Below, in pieces: positions 17,875 through 28,259 of a stretch of DNA of 64,000 bases; within the stretch, counting starts at the first letter, position 1; each line of letters opens with the position of its first letter. The position numbers and the translations under genes were made by a program. The notes beneath the pieces were generated by a model. That model had not been told where the DNA came from and made no database searches. It saw nothing but the letters and a program-made list of their open reading frames with translations. The DNA lies in contig NZ_RJTN01000018.1 of the NCBI RefSeq assembly GCF_005497185.1, forward strand, positions 1-64,000, given 5' to 3'. The DNA comes from Pectobacterium polonicum (GTDB taxonomy: Bacteria > Pseudomonadota > Gammaproteobacteria > Enterobacterales > Enterobacteriaceae).

Positions 17875-18879
17875 TTACGGGCGGGACACAAAACCGACAG
17901 CGTCGTAAACCTTCTTCAGCGTTTCCTGCGCGCGAGCACTCGCTTTTTCAGCACCTTCACGCATCACCTGTTGCAGGAAAGCCTCATCGTTACGGAAACG
18001 GTGATAACGTTCTTGCAGCTCCGAGAGCATACCAGATACGGCATCCGCCACCGCGCCTTTCAAGTGCCCATACATCTGGCCGTCAAACTCTTGCTCCAGC
18101 TCAGGGATACTTTTTCCTGTCACGCCAGACAGAATATCCAACAGGTTCGATACCCCGGCTTTATTCTTCACATCATAGCGAATGACTGGTGGCTCGTCGG
18201 AATCCGTCATGGCACGTTTGATTTTCTTCACCACTGCTTTCGGATCTTCCAGCAGCCCGATGACGTTATTACGGTTATCGTCAGATTTGGACATCTTCTT
18301 GGTCGGTTCCAACAGAGACATCACGCGCGCGCCCGATTTCGGAATAAATGGCTCTGGCACTTTAAAAATATCGCCATACAGGCTGTTGAAGCGCTGGCCA
18401 ACATCACGGCTCAATTCCAGATGCTGCTTCTGATCTTCACCTACCGGCACCTGATTGGTTTGATACAGCAGGATATCCGCCGCCATCAGCACCGGATAAT
18501 CAAACAGGCCAGCGTTGATATTCTCTTCATAGCGCGCGGATTTATCCTTGAACTGTGTCATACGGCTCAGCTCGCCGAAATAGGCATAGCAGTTCAGTAT
18601 CCAGCTCAGTTGGCTATGTTCAGGAACATGCGACTGAACAAAAATAGTGCTCTTTTTCGGGTCGATGCCACAAGCCAAATACAGCGCCAGCGTGTCCAAC
18701 GTCGCTTTTCTCAGCGCCTGCGGGTCCTGACGTACCGTGATGGCATGCAAATCCACAATGCAATAGATGCAGTCATAATCGTCCTGCATGTTGACCCACT
18801 GACGTAACGCCCCCATGTAGTTACCAATGGTCAATTCACCAGACGGTTGCGCACCGCTAAATACAATGGGCTTGCTCAT
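17875..18879 (-). CDS. trpS: Tryptophanyl-tRNA synthetase
   Basis: Charges tRNA-Trp; class Ic synthetase of 334 residues, the bacterial norm. The HIGH-like motif is TIGN within [15 protein letters not shown] and the KMSKS motif is intact (KKMSKSDDN). The tryptophan-pocket region [21 protein letters not shown] is present. Its ATG overlaps the gph stop by four bases. It is the last gene of the dam-rpe-gph-trpS string, the same order as in E. coli. Confidence 0.98.
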   Translation of the reverse strand: MSKPIVFSGAQPSGELTIGNYMGALRQWVNMQDDYDCIYCIVDLHAITVRQDPQALRKATLDTLALYLACGIDPKKSTIFVQSHVPEHSQLSWILNCYAYFGELSRMTQFKDKSARYEENINAGLFDYPVLMAADILLYQTNQVPVGEDQKQHLELSRDVGQRFNSLYGDIFKVPEPFIPKSGARVMSLLEPTKKMSKSDDNRNNVIGLLEDPKAVVKKIKRAMTDSDEPPVIRYDVKNKAGVSNLLDILSGVTGKSIPELEQEFDGQMYGHLKGAVADAVSGMLSELQERYHRFRNDEAFLQQVMREGAEKASARAQETLKKVYDAVGFVSRP

Positions 18880-19580
18880 ACTAAGGGTTCCTGATTGTGT
18901 GAAGAAGACTGCCCGATCAGAGGCAAAATATCGGCAAAGCGATCCAAAACGATATCCGGCTGACTCAGCTCGATCGCTTCACCATAGTTATAACCATACG
19001 TCATGCCGACACTGCGGCAACCCGCCGCCTGCGCGGCCTGAATATCATTGCGGGAATCACCGATGAACAAGAGCTCGCTAGCGCGTAATCCCAGTTTACC
19101 CAACACCAGATAGAGCGGCGCGGGGTGAGGTTTTTTCACGATGACATCATCGCCACCGATGATCAGTGAAAAATAGTCACCGATCCCTAATCCTGACAGC
19201 AGTGGCGCAACAAACGGCGTGGGCTTATTGGTCACCACGGCCATCGGAACCCCTTGCTGTGCCAACTGCGCCAGCGTCTCTTTTACCTGTGGGAACAGCG
19301 TACTACCGCTATCCACCGTCTGCGCATAATAGCTATCAAACCGCTCACGCGTTTCCTGCAAGCGCGCGCCCGTCGGTTCAACACCAGCCCAACGCAGCGC
19401 ACGTTCAACCATGACGTCGGCACCGTTGCCGATCCAGGTTGCAACACGGGCTTCGCCCGCAGCAGGCAATGACTGTGCCACTAATGCCCGATCGATAGCC
19501 GCCGCCAGACCCGGTGCGCTATGAATCAGCGTGCCGTCCAAATCAAAAGCCAACCCGCGAATCGCAGTTAATTCAGTCAT
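18876..19580 (-). CDS. gph: Phosphoglycolate phosphatase
   Basis: HAD-superfamily phosphatase removing 2-phosphoglycolate formed during DNA repair; 234 residues. Motif I is [10 protein letters not shown], motif II lies in VVTNKPTPF, and motif IV is [13 protein letters not shown]. The frame is open further upstream, but the ATG at 19580 has an AAGGA ribosome site and matches the known Gph N-terminus. It overlaps the end of rpe by eight bases and the start of trpS by four, so the three genes are translationally linked. Confidence 0.96.
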   Translation of the reverse strand: MTELTAIRGLAFDLDGTLIHSAPGLAAAIDRALVAQSLPAAGEARVATWIGNGADVMVERALRWAGVEPTGARLQETRERFDSYYAQTVDSGSTLFPQVKETLAQLAQQGVPMAVVTNKPTPFVAPLLSGLGIGDYFSLIIGGDDVIVKKPHPAPLYLVLGKLGLRASELLFIGDSRNDIQAAQAAGCRSVGMTYGYNYGEAIELSQPDIVLDRFADILPLIGQSSSHNQEPLV

Positions 19581-20250
19581 GTTTCGTCCTTGAAATTTCA
19601 TTACGCATTTGATCAATAACGGTACGGTAATCCGAATGACCAAAAATAGCCGATCCCGCTACAAACATATCCGCGCCCGCTTCCGCAATCGCGCCGATAT
19701 TCTCCACTTTTACCCCGCCATCAACTTCCAGTCGAATGTCGTAACCGCTGTCGTCGATCAAGCGACGAACCTGGCGAAGCTTATCCAACGTACCAGGAAT
19801 AAAAGATTGGCCGCCGAATCCAGGGTTAACCGACATCAGCAGAATGATATCCAATTTGTCCATGACATAATCGAGATAACTTAGCGGGGTCGCAGGGTTA
19901 AACACCAGCCCAGCTTTACAGCCGTGGTCTTTAATGAGTTGGAGTGAACGATCGAGATGATCGGTAGCTTCAGGATGAAAGGTAATGAAACTGGCTCCCG
20001 CATTGGCAAAATCGGGAATGATTCGATCGACCGGTTTCACCATCAGGTGAACGTCAATCGGCGCGGTAATGCCGTAATCGCGCAGGGATTTCAGTACCAG
20101 CGGGCCAATCGTCAAATTTGGCACATAGTGGTTATCCATGACATCAAAATGGACCACATCAGCCCCGGCTGCTAATACATTAGCGGTATCTTCACCAAGA
20201 CGGGCAAAATCAGCCGACAAAATAGACGGCGCGATTAAAAACGGTTTCAT
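19573..20250 (-). CDS. rpe: Ribulose-phosphate 3-epimerase
   Basis: Pentose-phosphate enzyme interconverting ribulose-5-phosphate and xylulose-5-phosphate; TIM barrel of 225 residues. The N-terminal [16 protein letters not shown], metal ligand regions [14 protein letters not shown] and [20 protein letters not shown] and LEVDGGVK are all present. It is followed directly by gph and preceded 113 bases upstream by dam, as in E. coli. Confidence 0.98.
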   Translation of the reverse strand: MKPFLIAPSILSADFARLGEDTANVLAAGADVVHFDVMDNHYVPNLTIGPLVLKSLRDYGITAPIDVHLMVKPVDRIIPDFANAGASFITFHPEATDHLDRSLQLIKDHGCKAGLVFNPATPLSYLDYVMDKLDIILLMSVNPGFGGQSFIPGTLDKLRQVRRLIDDSGYDIRLEVDGGVKVENIGAIAEAGADMFVAGSAIFGHSDYRTVIDQMRNEISRTKHD

Positions 20251-20362
20251 TCATTTCTCCAAACGGTAAAGTCTGAATGCCTGCGGGTAACCTCACTCTC
20301 GGCTAATGACGCCTCTCAGACGGCATTAACCCATTCACCGCGCTCTGTTTGCCCAAGCGGTA

Positions 20363-21175
20363 TTACCGATATAGGGCTAATAACTCGTTTACTTTACTAC
20401 GCCCTAAAATATTACGGCTAATTGTTCTGCGCGCTTTAACAACATAAAGCACGGCTTCCTGGTACCACTCACGAGTCAACAAGGTGTCATGATTGGAAAT
20501 CAGCACGGGAATTTGGCTTTCTACTGACAAACGCCGCGCCAATTGCGCCAAACTTTGCTGATCGGCACGACTGAAATTATTGGTGTGGTAGGCCGTAAAA
20601 TTCGCGGTAGCAGACAGCGGTGCATAGGGCGGATCGCAATAAATAACCGATCCCTTCTCTGCTTTTTCCAGCGTGTCCTGATAATGCTCACAAACGAAGG
20701 TGGCATTTTGCGATTTCAGGGCAAACCAGCGAATCTCTTCTTCAGGAAAGTAGGGCTTCTTATAACGCCCAAAAGGAACATTGAACTCACCGCGCATATT
20801 GTAACGGCACAGGCCGTTATAGCAGTGGCGATTCAAATAGAGAAATAACAGAGCACGCCGATAAGCATCGCTGCAAAGGTTAAATTCGTCACGCAGCAGA
20901 TAAAACGCCTCAGACGTGTTCACTTCATCCGTAAACAGCTTACGGGCGTCGAGAACAAACGCCTCAGCATTCGCTTTGACGATATTGTACAGGTTAATCA
21001 GATCGCTATTAATATCAGCCAGTATATAGCGCTCATATTCCGTATTCAGAAACACGGAACCCGCGCCAACAAAAGGCTCAATAAGACAGTCTCCTGCGGG
21101 TAAATAGCGACGAATTTCTTCTACCAGCGGATATTTACCACCAGCCCATTTTAAAAAAGCGCGGTTCTTCTTCAT
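20363..21175 (-). CDS. dam: DNA adenine methyltransferase
   Basis: Methylates adenine in GATC, setting strand identity for mismatch repair and replication timing; 270 residues against 278 in E. coli. The SAM-binding FLKWAGGKYPL near the N-terminus and the catalytic DPPY (VIYCDPPYAPLSATANFT) place it in the alpha-group D12 class. The C-terminal ISRNILGRSKVNELLALYR matches Dam. It lies between damX and rpe. Confidence 0.98.
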   Translation of the reverse strand: MKKNRAFLKWAGGKYPLVEEIRRYLPAGDCLIEPFVGAGSVFLNTEYERYILADINSDLINLYNIVKANAEAFVLDARKLFTDEVNTSEAFYLLRDEFNLCSDAYRRALLFLYLNRHCYNGLCRYNMRGEFNVPFGRYKKPYFPEEEIRWFALKSQNATFVCEHYQDTLEKAEKGSVIYCDPPYAPLSATANFTAYHTNNFSRADQQSLAQLARRLSVESQIPVLISNHDTLLTREWYQEAVLYVVKARRTISRNILGRSKVNELLALYR

Positions 21176-21254
21176 GCCGTCGTTAGTTACTCATACGTTT
21201 CAGAGCCGCGGATTGTACTCTGTGTCAGACAGCACATCAGGGCTAAAATTGGTG

Positions 21255-22274
21255 TTACTTATTCAAGTCCTGCTTCACCTGACGGATCGGCTTAACCCAT
21301 GGTTTTTTCGCTTGTACCTCTGCGGGTAGCGCGGCAATCGCCTGTTTCGCCTCCGCAGAAGAAGCATAGACTCCGGTCACTAACACATACCAGGATTTTC
21401 CGTCTCGTTTCGTTTCATACACCCATGAATGGGCGAGATTGTGTTGTTTCGCGTAGGCTTTCAGCGTGTCTGAGCGTGAAGCGCTGCTCAGTTGCAAAGT
21501 AAAGTGGCTGGCTGGCGCATTCTGTACGGAACCATTCTGCCCAGCAGTCGCTGGCGCCGCCGCTTTTGCGTTAGTAGCTGGTTTGCTCGCTACTGGCGTT
21601 TTTGGCGCGCTGTTCACGGCAGGCTTAGCATTGCTAGCGTGTGCAGGCGTCGCGTTGTGCGTATTTTTAGCTGAGGACGCCGCAGGCGTTTTTCCCGCCG
21701 GAGCAACCGTCGCAGGTGCCGTTGGCAGCGTCGAGTTTCCTGTTGCGCCCTGAGAGAATTCGCTCACGCGCCCTTGCTGTTGCGACAATGCATCGGTGAT
21801 ATTGCCCGGTAATTCAATACGCTGCTGTCCAGCCACTGGTGGTTGAACTTTCGCATCTGTCGGCGTACCAGCAATCGGTGGAGCACTTAATGTTTGGGGT
21901 GACATCGGCGCTTGGGAAGATGCCTGCGCGGATGTTTGACCATGACCAACATCGCCGGGAACTGCCGTAGGGTTCTCACCCTGTGAAGAAAGCTGCGAGT
22001 TCTGTGTCATAGATGACGATGAAGAGAGATCGATATTCCGCTCTCCCCCCGCTTGGTTTTGTGTCTGTGGCGTTTGTGGCTGAGAAGGAGCCTGCAAAGC
22101 AGAGCCGATACCCACAATCAACAGCACCAGCACGATAATCCCGATGCCAATCATCAGGTGCTGTCTGGAAAGCGCGACTTTAGGTACCGCGAAGCTGCTG
22201 CTCTTTTGCTGACGAGTAGGTCGACGGTCACTGGTATCAGGCTTCAGCTCATCTTCCGGCTTGAACTCATCCAT
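21255..22274 (-). CDS. damX: Cell-division SPOR-domain protein
   Basis: Bitopic inner-membrane septal-ring protein, 339 residues, shorter than E. coli DamX (428). A cytoplasmic acidic N-terminus precedes one membrane span (LMIGIGIIVLVLLIVGIGSAL, roughly 41-61). A long low-complexity periplasmic linker rich in Q, S, A and P follows. The C-terminal SPOR domain (HFTLQLSSASRSDTLKAYAKQH through AIAALPAEVQAKKPWVKP) binds denuded peptidoglycan at the septum. The length difference lies in the linker, which is expected to vary. Confidence 0.95.
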   Translation of the reverse strand: MDEFKPEDELKPDTSDRRPTRQQKSSSFAVPKVALSRQHLMIGIGIIVLVLLIVGIGSALQAPSQPQTPQTQNQAGGERNIDLSSSSSMTQNSQLSSQGENPTAVPGDVGHGQTSAQASSQAPMSPQTLSAPPIAGTPTDAKVQPPVAGQQRIELPGNITDALSQQQGRVSEFSQGATGNSTLPTAPATVAPAGKTPAASSAKNTHNATPAHASNAKPAVNSAPKTPVASKPATNAKAAAPATAGQNGSVQNAPASHFTLQLSSASRSDTLKAYAKQHNLAHSWVYETKRDGKSWYVLVTGVYASSAEAKQAIAALPAEVQAKKPWVKPIRQVKQDLNK

Positions 22275-22423
22275 TTAACATCTCCCCACTAAAAAGCTCG
22301 AATCCGCCATACGATCGTCAAGGCGAATCATTGAATCGTAACGCATTGTATTTTATTAACCATAACCCATCAGGGCGTGTCTGTCGTTAATACTTAGCTT
22401 TCATAACTGGCTAGCATTACGCG

Positions 22424-23509
22424 TCAGGCTTGGCAATCCGCAATTGAGGCCAACACCATGTCATGCGCAACGCCACCACGGACTTCTGATTGGCCAATCG
22501 CCGTTGGCAACACCAGACGTAGCTCACCTGCCAGCACTTTCTTGTCACGCATCATGTGAGGAAGATAGGCTTCAGGCGCCATTTGCGTCGGGCCGTTCAC
22601 TGGCAGGCCAGCACGAACCAACAGAGACGTGATGCGCTCGACGTCCGCAGAGGAGAACTGCCCGAGGCGACGTGCAGTATGCGCAGCCATCACCATGCCT
22701 GCAGCAACCGCTTCACCATGAAGCCAATTGCCGTAGCCCATTTCAGCTTCAATAGCATGCCCGTAAGTATGGCCCAAATTGAGCAATGCACGCATGCCAC
22801 TTTCACGTTCATCAGCGGCGACCACTGCCGCTTTGATTTCACAGCAGCGTCGAATGCAGTAAGCCAGCGCGTCGTGCCGTAGCTCACGCACTGCTTCAAT
22901 ATTTTCTTCAAGCCAAAAGAAGAAATCGCGATCCAAAATAATGCCGTACTTAATAACCTCCGCCAGCCCGGATGACAACTCCCGTGCGGGTAAGGATTTC
23001 AGGCAGTCCAGATCGACAACAACCGATACGGGCTGATAAAACGCCCCGATCATGTTTTTACCCAACGGGTGATTGACGGCGGTTTTACCACCGACAGAAG
23101 AGTCTACCTGTGATAACAGCGTTGTCGGCACCTGAATGAACCGGACGCCACGCTGATAGCTGGCTGCGGCAAAACCGGCCAAATCGCCGATGACACCGCC
23201 ACCCAACGCTACTATCGTCGTATCACGACCATGTGGCTTTGCCAGCAGCGCAGTAAAGACCTGATCCAATACGGCCAACGATTTGTACTGCTCGCCATCA
23301 GGTAAGATCACCTGATCGACATGCACGCCATTGTTTTCCAACACACCACGAACGCGGTCAAGATACAGAGGGGCCAACGTCTGATTAGTCACCAGCATGG
23401 CCTGTTCCCCCGCTTTCAACGGCATAAAAGATGCCGAATCATCAAATAATCCGGCGGCTATCGTAATGGGATAACTACGTTCCCCTAGTGTTACGGTAAT
23501 TCTTTCCAT
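22424..23509 (-). CDS. aroB: 3-dehydroquinate synthase
   Basis: Second shikimate-pathway step, converting DAHP to 3-dehydroquinate with NAD and a divalent metal; 361 residues. Seen are the NAD-binding [22 protein letters not shown] region, [29 protein letters not shown] written here as [15 protein letters not shown], and the metal-ligand helix [16 protein letters not shown] with [11 protein letters not shown]. It follows aroK by 51 bases in the aroKB-damX-dam operon. Confidence 0.98.
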   Translation of the reverse strand: MERITVTLGERSYPITIAAGLFDDSASFMPLKAGEQAMLVTNQTLAPLYLDRVRGVLENNGVHVDQVILPDGEQYKSLAVLDQVFTALLAKPHGRDTTIVALGGGVIGDLAGFAAASYQRGVRFIQVPTTLLSQVDSSVGGKTAVNHPLGKNMIGAFYQPVSVVVDLDCLKSLPARELSSGLAEVIKYGIILDRDFFFWLEENIEAVRELRHDALAYCIRRCCEIKAAVVAADERESGMRALLNLGHTYGHAIEAEMGYGNWLHGEAVAAGMVMAAHTARRLGQFSSADVERITSLLVRAGLPVNGPTQMAPEAYLPHMMRDKKVLAGELRLVLPTAIGQSEVRGGVAHDMVLASIADCQA

Positions 23510-23560
23510 GCTCGTTAAACAACCCGTTCAGGGTCCGCTCAATGCGGATAAGGTATGCTC

Positions 23561-24082
23561 TTAGTTGCTTTCCAGCATATTGATAATCTGGTTAGCAACA
23601 ACCTTGGCACTTTGCTCGTCAGTCCGAATGGTAACATCGGCGATTTCTTCATAAAGCGGGTTCCGCTCTTTCGCCAATGCTTCCAATACTTCACGTGGAG
23701 GGGTTTCAACCTGAAGTAACGGACGTTTCTTATCACGCTGCGTGCGGGCCAGTTGCTTCTCGATTGTCGTTTCCAAATAAACGACAACGCCGCGCGCGGA
23801 AAGACGATTACGCGTCTCACGTGATTTGACTGAGCCACCGCCTGTCGCCAGTACGATGCCTTGCTTTTCCGTCAATTCATTAATGACTTTCTCTTCACGA
23901 TCGCGGAAGCCTTCTTCGCCTTCCACATCGAATACCCAGCCCACATCAGCCCCAGTGCGTCGCTCAATTTCTTGATCGGAGTCGAAAAACTCCATATTGA
24001 GTTGCTGAGCTAACTGACGGCCAATAGTGCTTTTGCCGGCACCCATAGGCCCAACCAGAAAGATATTGCGTTTCTCTGCCAT
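23561..24082 (-). CDS. aroK: Shikimate kinase I
   Basis: Phosphorylates shikimate at O3; 173 residues, a P-loop kinase of the NMP-kinase fold. Walker A is GPMGAGKST near residues 11-19, the shikimate-binding [13 protein letters not shown] and ATGGGSV motifs are present, and the lid contains RDKKRPLL. It is the first gene of the aroKB-damX-dam-rpe-gph-trpS run and is separated from hofQ by 351 bases. Confidence 0.98.
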   Translation of the reverse strand: MAEKRNIFLVGPMGAGKSTIGRQLAQQLNMEFFDSDQEIERRTGADVGWVFDVEGEEGFRDREEKVINELTEKQGIVLATGGGSVKSRETRNRLSARGVVVYLETTIEKQLARTQRDKKRPLLQVETPPREVLEALAKERNPLYEEIADVTIRTDEQSAKVVANQIINMLESN

Positions 24083-24433
24083 GTTTTTTGGTATTACTAA
24101 GACAATTCGTTAATGATAACCCGCCCCGCCAATCAACCCAGCGGCGGGACCTAAACTGAAACCTCATGAGCGATAGTGCGAGAATCAGACAAAAAATTAT
24201 CTCAAGACTCAGGGTAGTTTGGCAACCGAATAAAATGTCACATCGACCACAGAGGGCCAATGCAGTATGTTTTATCGACATTTTCGGTGGAACAACACTT
24301 CAGTGCTCAATTCGCTAACCCTTGTAAGCTAAATCCGCCGCAGCGTCAAACTCATAAGCATTGAACGTGACAAAAATATTGCTCCTTATCCAAAAAAAAT
24401 CACCGAATAACATCAGAGCTAGCCTGGGTTTGC
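24083..24433. other. Intergenic region upstream of aroK
   Basis: 351 bases between hofQ and aroK, both on the minus strand. No gene is supported. It should contain the aroK promoter(s), as in E. coli, but I cannot name the boxes with confidence and I see no strong terminator for hofQ. Confidence 0.5.
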
Positions 24434-25708
24434 TCACGATGAGGCGGGTATCAGCGTCGGCGTGATGAAAATAACCAATTCTCGTCGTGTATGCTGCTGA
24501 GTATGGTTTCTGAACAGATGACCAAATACAGGAACCTCACCTAATAGTGGCACCTGTCTGTCGCTGTTCTTTTTTTGCTGCTGGAAAATGCCACCTAATA
24601 CGATAGTTTCTCCGTCGGTGACGGTCACCTGCGTTTGAATTTCTTGTTTATCGATTGCTAACGCTTCACCATTATCGCCCTGCTTAATCGTCTGTCCCGG
24701 CATGTTTTGACTGATTTTCAGGTTCAGCGTAATACGTCCGGCGCGCAGAATGTCGGGCGTCACTTCCATACCGAGCACCGCTTCTTTGAACTCGATAGAC
24801 GTCGATCCGCTAGCACCGCTGGAGACTTGATACGGGATTTCCGTTCCCTGTTTAATACTCGCGGTCTGCTGGTGTGCGGTAAACAGGCGGGGACTCGCGA
24901 TAATTTCGACCTGGCTTTCCTGCTCCAGCGCCATTAATTCCAGATCTAACAGACGACCATTCAGTCGCGCCAAATGGAACCCCGCATTGACCGCTGGCGT
25001 GTCTACTGGCAGGCCAACATTAAAATTGTTCAACCTGAGTGCTTTGTTCGTTGCATCGCCTTCTCCCAGCCCCCAGTTAACGCCTAACGCCTGCAAGTGC
25101 TCGCTGCTAATGGTGACAATATGTGCCGCCAACTGCACCTGCGCTAGCGGCAAATCGAGCTCTTTTACCCACGGTTCAAGCTGTGCCAGCGCGTCTTCCG
25201 TATCGTGAATCAATAAGGTATTCGTTCGTTTATCCACGGTTACGCTGCCACGCGTAGAAAGCAGGGCTCCACGCTGAGCCTGAACGCTGGCTGCGACCTC
25301 ACCCACATCAGCATACTGCAAGGCGACAGAAAGATTATGTAGCGGCAGTTTCTGCGCTAACTCCGCCATGCGTTCATCCTTTTCCTTCTGCTGGGACGCA
25401 AGATGCTCGGCAGGGAAAACCAGCAGCACGTTACCGTTGCGCTCTACGCTGAGTTTCCCCATACGCAAAACAATCTCCAGCGCTTGCTGCCAGGGAACTT
25501 CTGCCAGCCTCAAGCTAAGGTTTCCCGTCACCCCCGGCGCAATCACCACATTGAGCTGCTGGTGATCGGCTAGCGCCTGTAACACCCGTGATATTGGCGA
25601 ATCCTCAAAAGCCATCGATACCGAAGGCTCGGCACTGACCTGATACGGCACCGCGAGAAGCAGTAGCCAGCCCAACGTCGCCACGCGACATAACATTCTT
25701 ATGTTCAT
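24434..25708 (-). CDS. hofQ: Outer-membrane secretin of the DNA-uptake (hof) system
   Basis: Secretin subunit homologous to ComE/PilQ, forming the outer-membrane pore; in E. coli needed to use DNA as a nutrient. 424 residues with a signal peptide (LGWLLLLAVPYQVSAEP), an N-terminal STN-like domain (FEDSPISRVLQALADHQQLNVV), a secretin N domain (RTNTLLIHDTEDALAQLEPWVKELD) and the C-terminal secretin domain with VTDGETIVLGGIFQQQ and VPLLGEVPVFGHLFRN. It is the last gene of the hofMNOPQ operon. Confidence 0.95.
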   Translation of the reverse strand: MNIRMLCRVATLGWLLLLAVPYQVSAEPSVSMAFEDSPISRVLQALADHQQLNVVIAPGVTGNLSLRLAEVPWQQALEIVLRMGKLSVERNGNVLLVFPAEHLASQQKEKDERMAELAQKLPLHNLSVALQYADVGEVAASVQAQRGALLSTRGSVTVDKRTNTLLIHDTEDALAQLEPWVKELDLPLAQVQLAAHIVTISSEHLQALGVNWGLGEGDATNKALRLNNFNVGLPVDTPAVNAGFHLARLNGRLLDLELMALEQESQVEIIASPRLFTAHQQTASIKQGTEIPYQVSSGASGSTSIEFKEAVLGMEVTPDILRAGRITLNLKISQNMPGQTIKQGDNGEALAIDKQEIQTQVTVTDGETIVLGGIFQQQKKNSDRQVPLLGEVPVFGHLFRNHTQQHTRRELVIFITPTLIPASS

Positions 25709-25770
25709 AACCGTCCTTGTTATCGAGATAAGCGGTTGTTAAAAAATACGAGTCGATAGGCAAGTTTCAC

Positions 25771-26148
25771 CTATTCCTTTGGCTTATTAATAAATGGCGA
25801 AGCCAGCAATAGGCTCTCCTGCTGACCGTCACAACCTGCCCCCCTCGCGGTCGGAACAAGTTTGGCTCCTGATTTATCCAGTTGACTGACCGACCAATTT
25901 CCCGGAGGAACAACCTCGCCATTTGTTAGCCGGACCCACCCTGCTTCTGGCTGGGTTAGCCAGCCAATCCAGCGGTCACCAGAACCAATCACTCCCTTTA
26001 GCCGCCACGCAGGCAATGTCGCTGAGGGCAGGCAACGTGCGGCGTTCAACGGATGAAAAGGGTCGATACGTGCTGCGGTTTTTTCTGCCTGCACGCTATG
26101 CAGCACGAATAACAGCATCCATGGAATACGACCTATCATCTGGCTCAT
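25771..26148 (-). CDS. hofP: DNA-uptake operon protein HofP
   Basis: Small exported protein of the hof operon, 125 residues against about 134 in E. coli. An N-terminal hydrophobic signal (WMLLFVLHSVQA) is followed by DPFHP and a PilP-like stretch (LKGVIGSGDRWIGWLTQPEAGWVRLTNGEVVPPGNWSV). The PilP-type domain links the inner-membrane HofNO complex to the HofQ secretin. It overlaps hofO by four bases. Sequence conservation in this gene is low; the assignment rests on position plus the PilP-like core. Confidence 0.85.
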   Translation of the reverse strand: MSQMIGRIPWMLLFVLHSVQAEKTAARIDPFHPLNAARCLPSATLPAWRLKGVIGSGDRWIGWLTQPEAGWVRLTNGEVVPPGNWSVSQLDKSGAKLVPTARGAGCDGQQESLLLASPFINKPKE

Positions 26149-26732
26149 GGCACCACCTCTGGCTCGATCAGTGATAATTCAACCCGTAGCCGTGGCGCTT
26201 CAGAGGATAGCTTGGTTGACGCAGCATCTGGCTTGACCGTCAACTGCGCAATTCGCAGTACATAAGGCAGCGCCGTCAATTTACGAAGCACCTGCAATAC
26301 CCCCGTGTAATCCGCACTAAATACCAGTTGCCAACGTTCCTGATGAGGAGCCTCTACACCACGGGAAGCGGGTTGCCAGGACAGCAGCGAAGCCCCCGCT
26401 TGCGACAGAGGCTCGACGAGAAGTTGTGCCAACACATCGGGCTGAAAGGGAGCGGATCGCGCGTTTTTTCCCGCTAGCTGCGTGTGTAAAACTGACAATA
26501 ACGGCATCGTGTCTAGTTTTTGTTGCGTTTCCTGTATATCCAGCCGCACCTGAACGATCTGCGCCTCCGCGCCAAGAATGGTTCTCCGTACGTCACCAAT
26601 GAAGAACCAGCCTGATAGCAGCCCAACGACAGCCACAAACGCCCATTGCAGGGCAAGTTGCTGCCAGAGCGGTTTATTAATTAGTCCTGGTCGGTTCAAC
26701 ACAGCATTAAGCATGATTTTTTGATTAATCAT
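26145..26732 (-). CDS. hofO: DNA-uptake operon protein HofO (PilO-like)
   Basis: Inner-membrane PilO-like protein, 195 residues from the ATG at 26732. A longer open frame starts at 26855, but the shorter start has a GGGGGA ribosome site and gives the expected N-terminus. One membrane span (WAFVAVVGLLSGWFFIGDV) is followed by a coiled-coil stretch and a ferredoxin-like periplasmic domain (WQLVFSADYTGVLQVLRKLTALPYVLRI). It overlaps hofN by eight bases. PilN/PilO-type dimers link the cytoplasmic HofM to HofP and HofQ. Confidence 0.88.
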   Translation of the reverse strand: MINQKIMLNAVLNRPGLINKPLWQQLALQWAFVAVVGLLSGWFFIGDVRRTILGAEAQIVQVRLDIQETQQKLDTMPLLSVLHTQLAGKNARSAPFQPDVLAQLLVEPLSQAGASLLSWQPASRGVEAPHQERWQLVFSADYTGVLQVLRKLTALPYVLRIAQLTVKPDAASTKLSSEAPRLRVELSLIEPEVVP

Positions 26733-27294
26733 GGTCATCCCCCAACAGGGAATCAGTTGCGCTGCGCCAGTCAACCTGCAAGGAAAAACGTAGCCCGTCA
26801 TCCACACCGCGCTCTCGGGATGTACGCAGCAGTTGTACGCGTTCGACTGAAACATGACGCAATAACGCGTGCTGTAGCGTAATGATGTCGTGATAGTTTC
26901 CGCTCACGCCGGTAAGTAGCAAATGCGACCCACGGTCGGCGATTTCCGTCAGCCACAGACGCACGGGCATCATGCCAGCAAGCTGCTCTAACAAATGAAG
27001 ACTGCGACGATTGTCATGCAGGATGACCGCCTCTGTACGTTCTTGAACCTGAAAGCGACGCAGCGTTTCCCGCGCGAGGTAAGTTTGCTGATACAACGCG
27101 GCCAGTTGCTGCTGTTGCGCCAGAACCGCATTAAGCCCATCCTGCGCACGTTGTTGCCGGTGCTGGCAAAGCAGATAACTTGCCGCAATAAGACATAACA
27201 TCAACCCTGCCTGTAGCCACAATAGCCCTAACCAGCGGCGTGCCCGCTGACGCCTCTGCGTTTTACGCCAGGGTAAAAGATTAATCAGCAGCAT
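26725..27294 (-). CDS. hofN: DNA-uptake operon protein HofN (PilN-like)
   Basis: PilN-like inner-membrane protein of 189 residues. It begins with the conserved short cytoplasmic INLLPWRKTQRRQR motif that docks to the PilM-like HofM, then one membrane span (LLWLQAGLMLCLIAASYLL), a coiled coil and a Fimbrial-assembly domain (LEQLAGMMPVRLWLTEIADRGSHLLLTGVSGNY). It starts two bases after the hofM stop. Confidence 0.92.
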   Translation of the reverse strand: MLLINLLPWRKTQRRQRARRWLGLLWLQAGLMLCLIAASYLLCQHRQQRAQDGLNAVLAQQQQLAALYQQTYLARETLRRFQVQERTEAVILHDNRRSLHLLEQLAGMMPVRLWLTEIADRGSHLLLTGVSGNYHDIITLQHALLRHVSVERVQLLRTSRERGVDDGLRFSLQVDWRSATDSLLGDDHD

Positions 27295-27296
27295 AG

Positions 27297-28148
27297 TCAG
27301 ACATCCTCAGGACGCAATGCCAAGCCACTCGCGATCGCAAAAGCCGAGGGAAAACTCAGCAACGGTGGCTGTAGGTGGCTAAACACCGTTAACGGCGACC
27401 ACGGCAGTAATACGTCGCTACTCTGTCTGGGTACATCGGACGAGACGCTGGAATAATAGGCTATACCATCGACATCATGCTGATAGCGAGTGCTTACAAC
27501 CGATACGATATCGGCTTCATCATGCAACTCATCAAGGTGTATCACGCCCGCGTGAAACGCGTGGTTCAACGGGGATGCCCACAACCAGCCATCCAACAGG
27601 CGATGCAGGAACAGACGGTTAGCTTCAAGTCCAGCCAGCTGTGCCATCGTTCGAAGCGCACACGTTGAAACGTCAAGGACATCAGGGCATAGCCCCGCGC
27701 TCTTCAGACATGTCAGCCATTTGTCGATTTCCTGTCGGCGTGCAGCCGTCACCAGTAGTGAACCCTGCTCTTGCGGATCTTCCCGATAGTCTATGACCAA
27801 CGATTCACGGCTAATCGGCAGCTTGCGATCCGCCAGGGTTTCAATATAGAGACTACGTTCTGGCTCCTGTAAACGCCGGTCAGGCAGCGGTAAACGCTGC
27901 TGCAAAATCGACTGAGCAGGAAACCCCACCCGCAATGAAATATGTTCAGGCAGTAAACGACGCCATGTTCGTAAGGCCTCACAAAGCACCTCAGTATGGT
28001 GTAGACTACCCGAGCGCAACGTATCGTCTGGTAGTGGATATTGCCACCAGTGACGAAGCTGCCAACCGTAGCGGCGACGCTGAACTGCCAGAGCGCGCAT
28101 GAAGCCGTTCTGTATATCTAACCCAACCCGCCAGATGTGATAAGCCAT
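27297..28148 (-). CDS. hofM: DNA-uptake operon protein HofM (PilM-like)
   Basis: PilM-like actin-fold cytoplasmic protein that nucleates the inner-membrane assembly, 283 residues from the ATG at 28148. The frame extends eight codons upstream, but the chosen start gives MAYHIWRVGLDIQ, which lines up with known HofM. LVIDYREDPQEQGSLLVTAARRQEIDKWLTCLKSAGL is typical of the PilM fold. It heads the hof operon and is divergent from mrcA; the 111-base gap must contain both promoters. Confidence 0.9.
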   Translation of the reverse strand: MAYHIWRVGLDIQNGFMRALAVQRRRYGWQLRHWWQYPLPDDTLRSGSLHHTEVLCEALRTWRRLLPEHISLRVGFPAQSILQQRLPLPDRRLQEPERSLYIETLADRKLPISRESLVIDYREDPQEQGSLLVTAARRQEIDKWLTCLKSAGLCPDVLDVSTCALRTMAQLAGLEANRLFLHRLLDGWLWASPLNHAFHAGVIHLDELHDEADIVSVVSTRYQHDVDGIAYYSSVSSDVPRQSSDVLLPWSPLTVFSHLQPPLLSFPSAFAIASGLALRPEDV

Positions 28149-28259
28149 GTTTAACCCGATTTCCTTATCCAATAAACGTATCCACAGTGCTGGGTTATCT
28201 TTATACTAGCGCCCGATTGTTTATAAACTGTCCAAACGCTACTGAATGGAAAATCCCAG

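Noticed and set aside
17971-18807. 278-codon plus-strand open frame opposite trpS
   Set aside because: Complete overlap with a certain gene, composition rich in R, H and Q as expected of an antisense shadow, no ribosome site.
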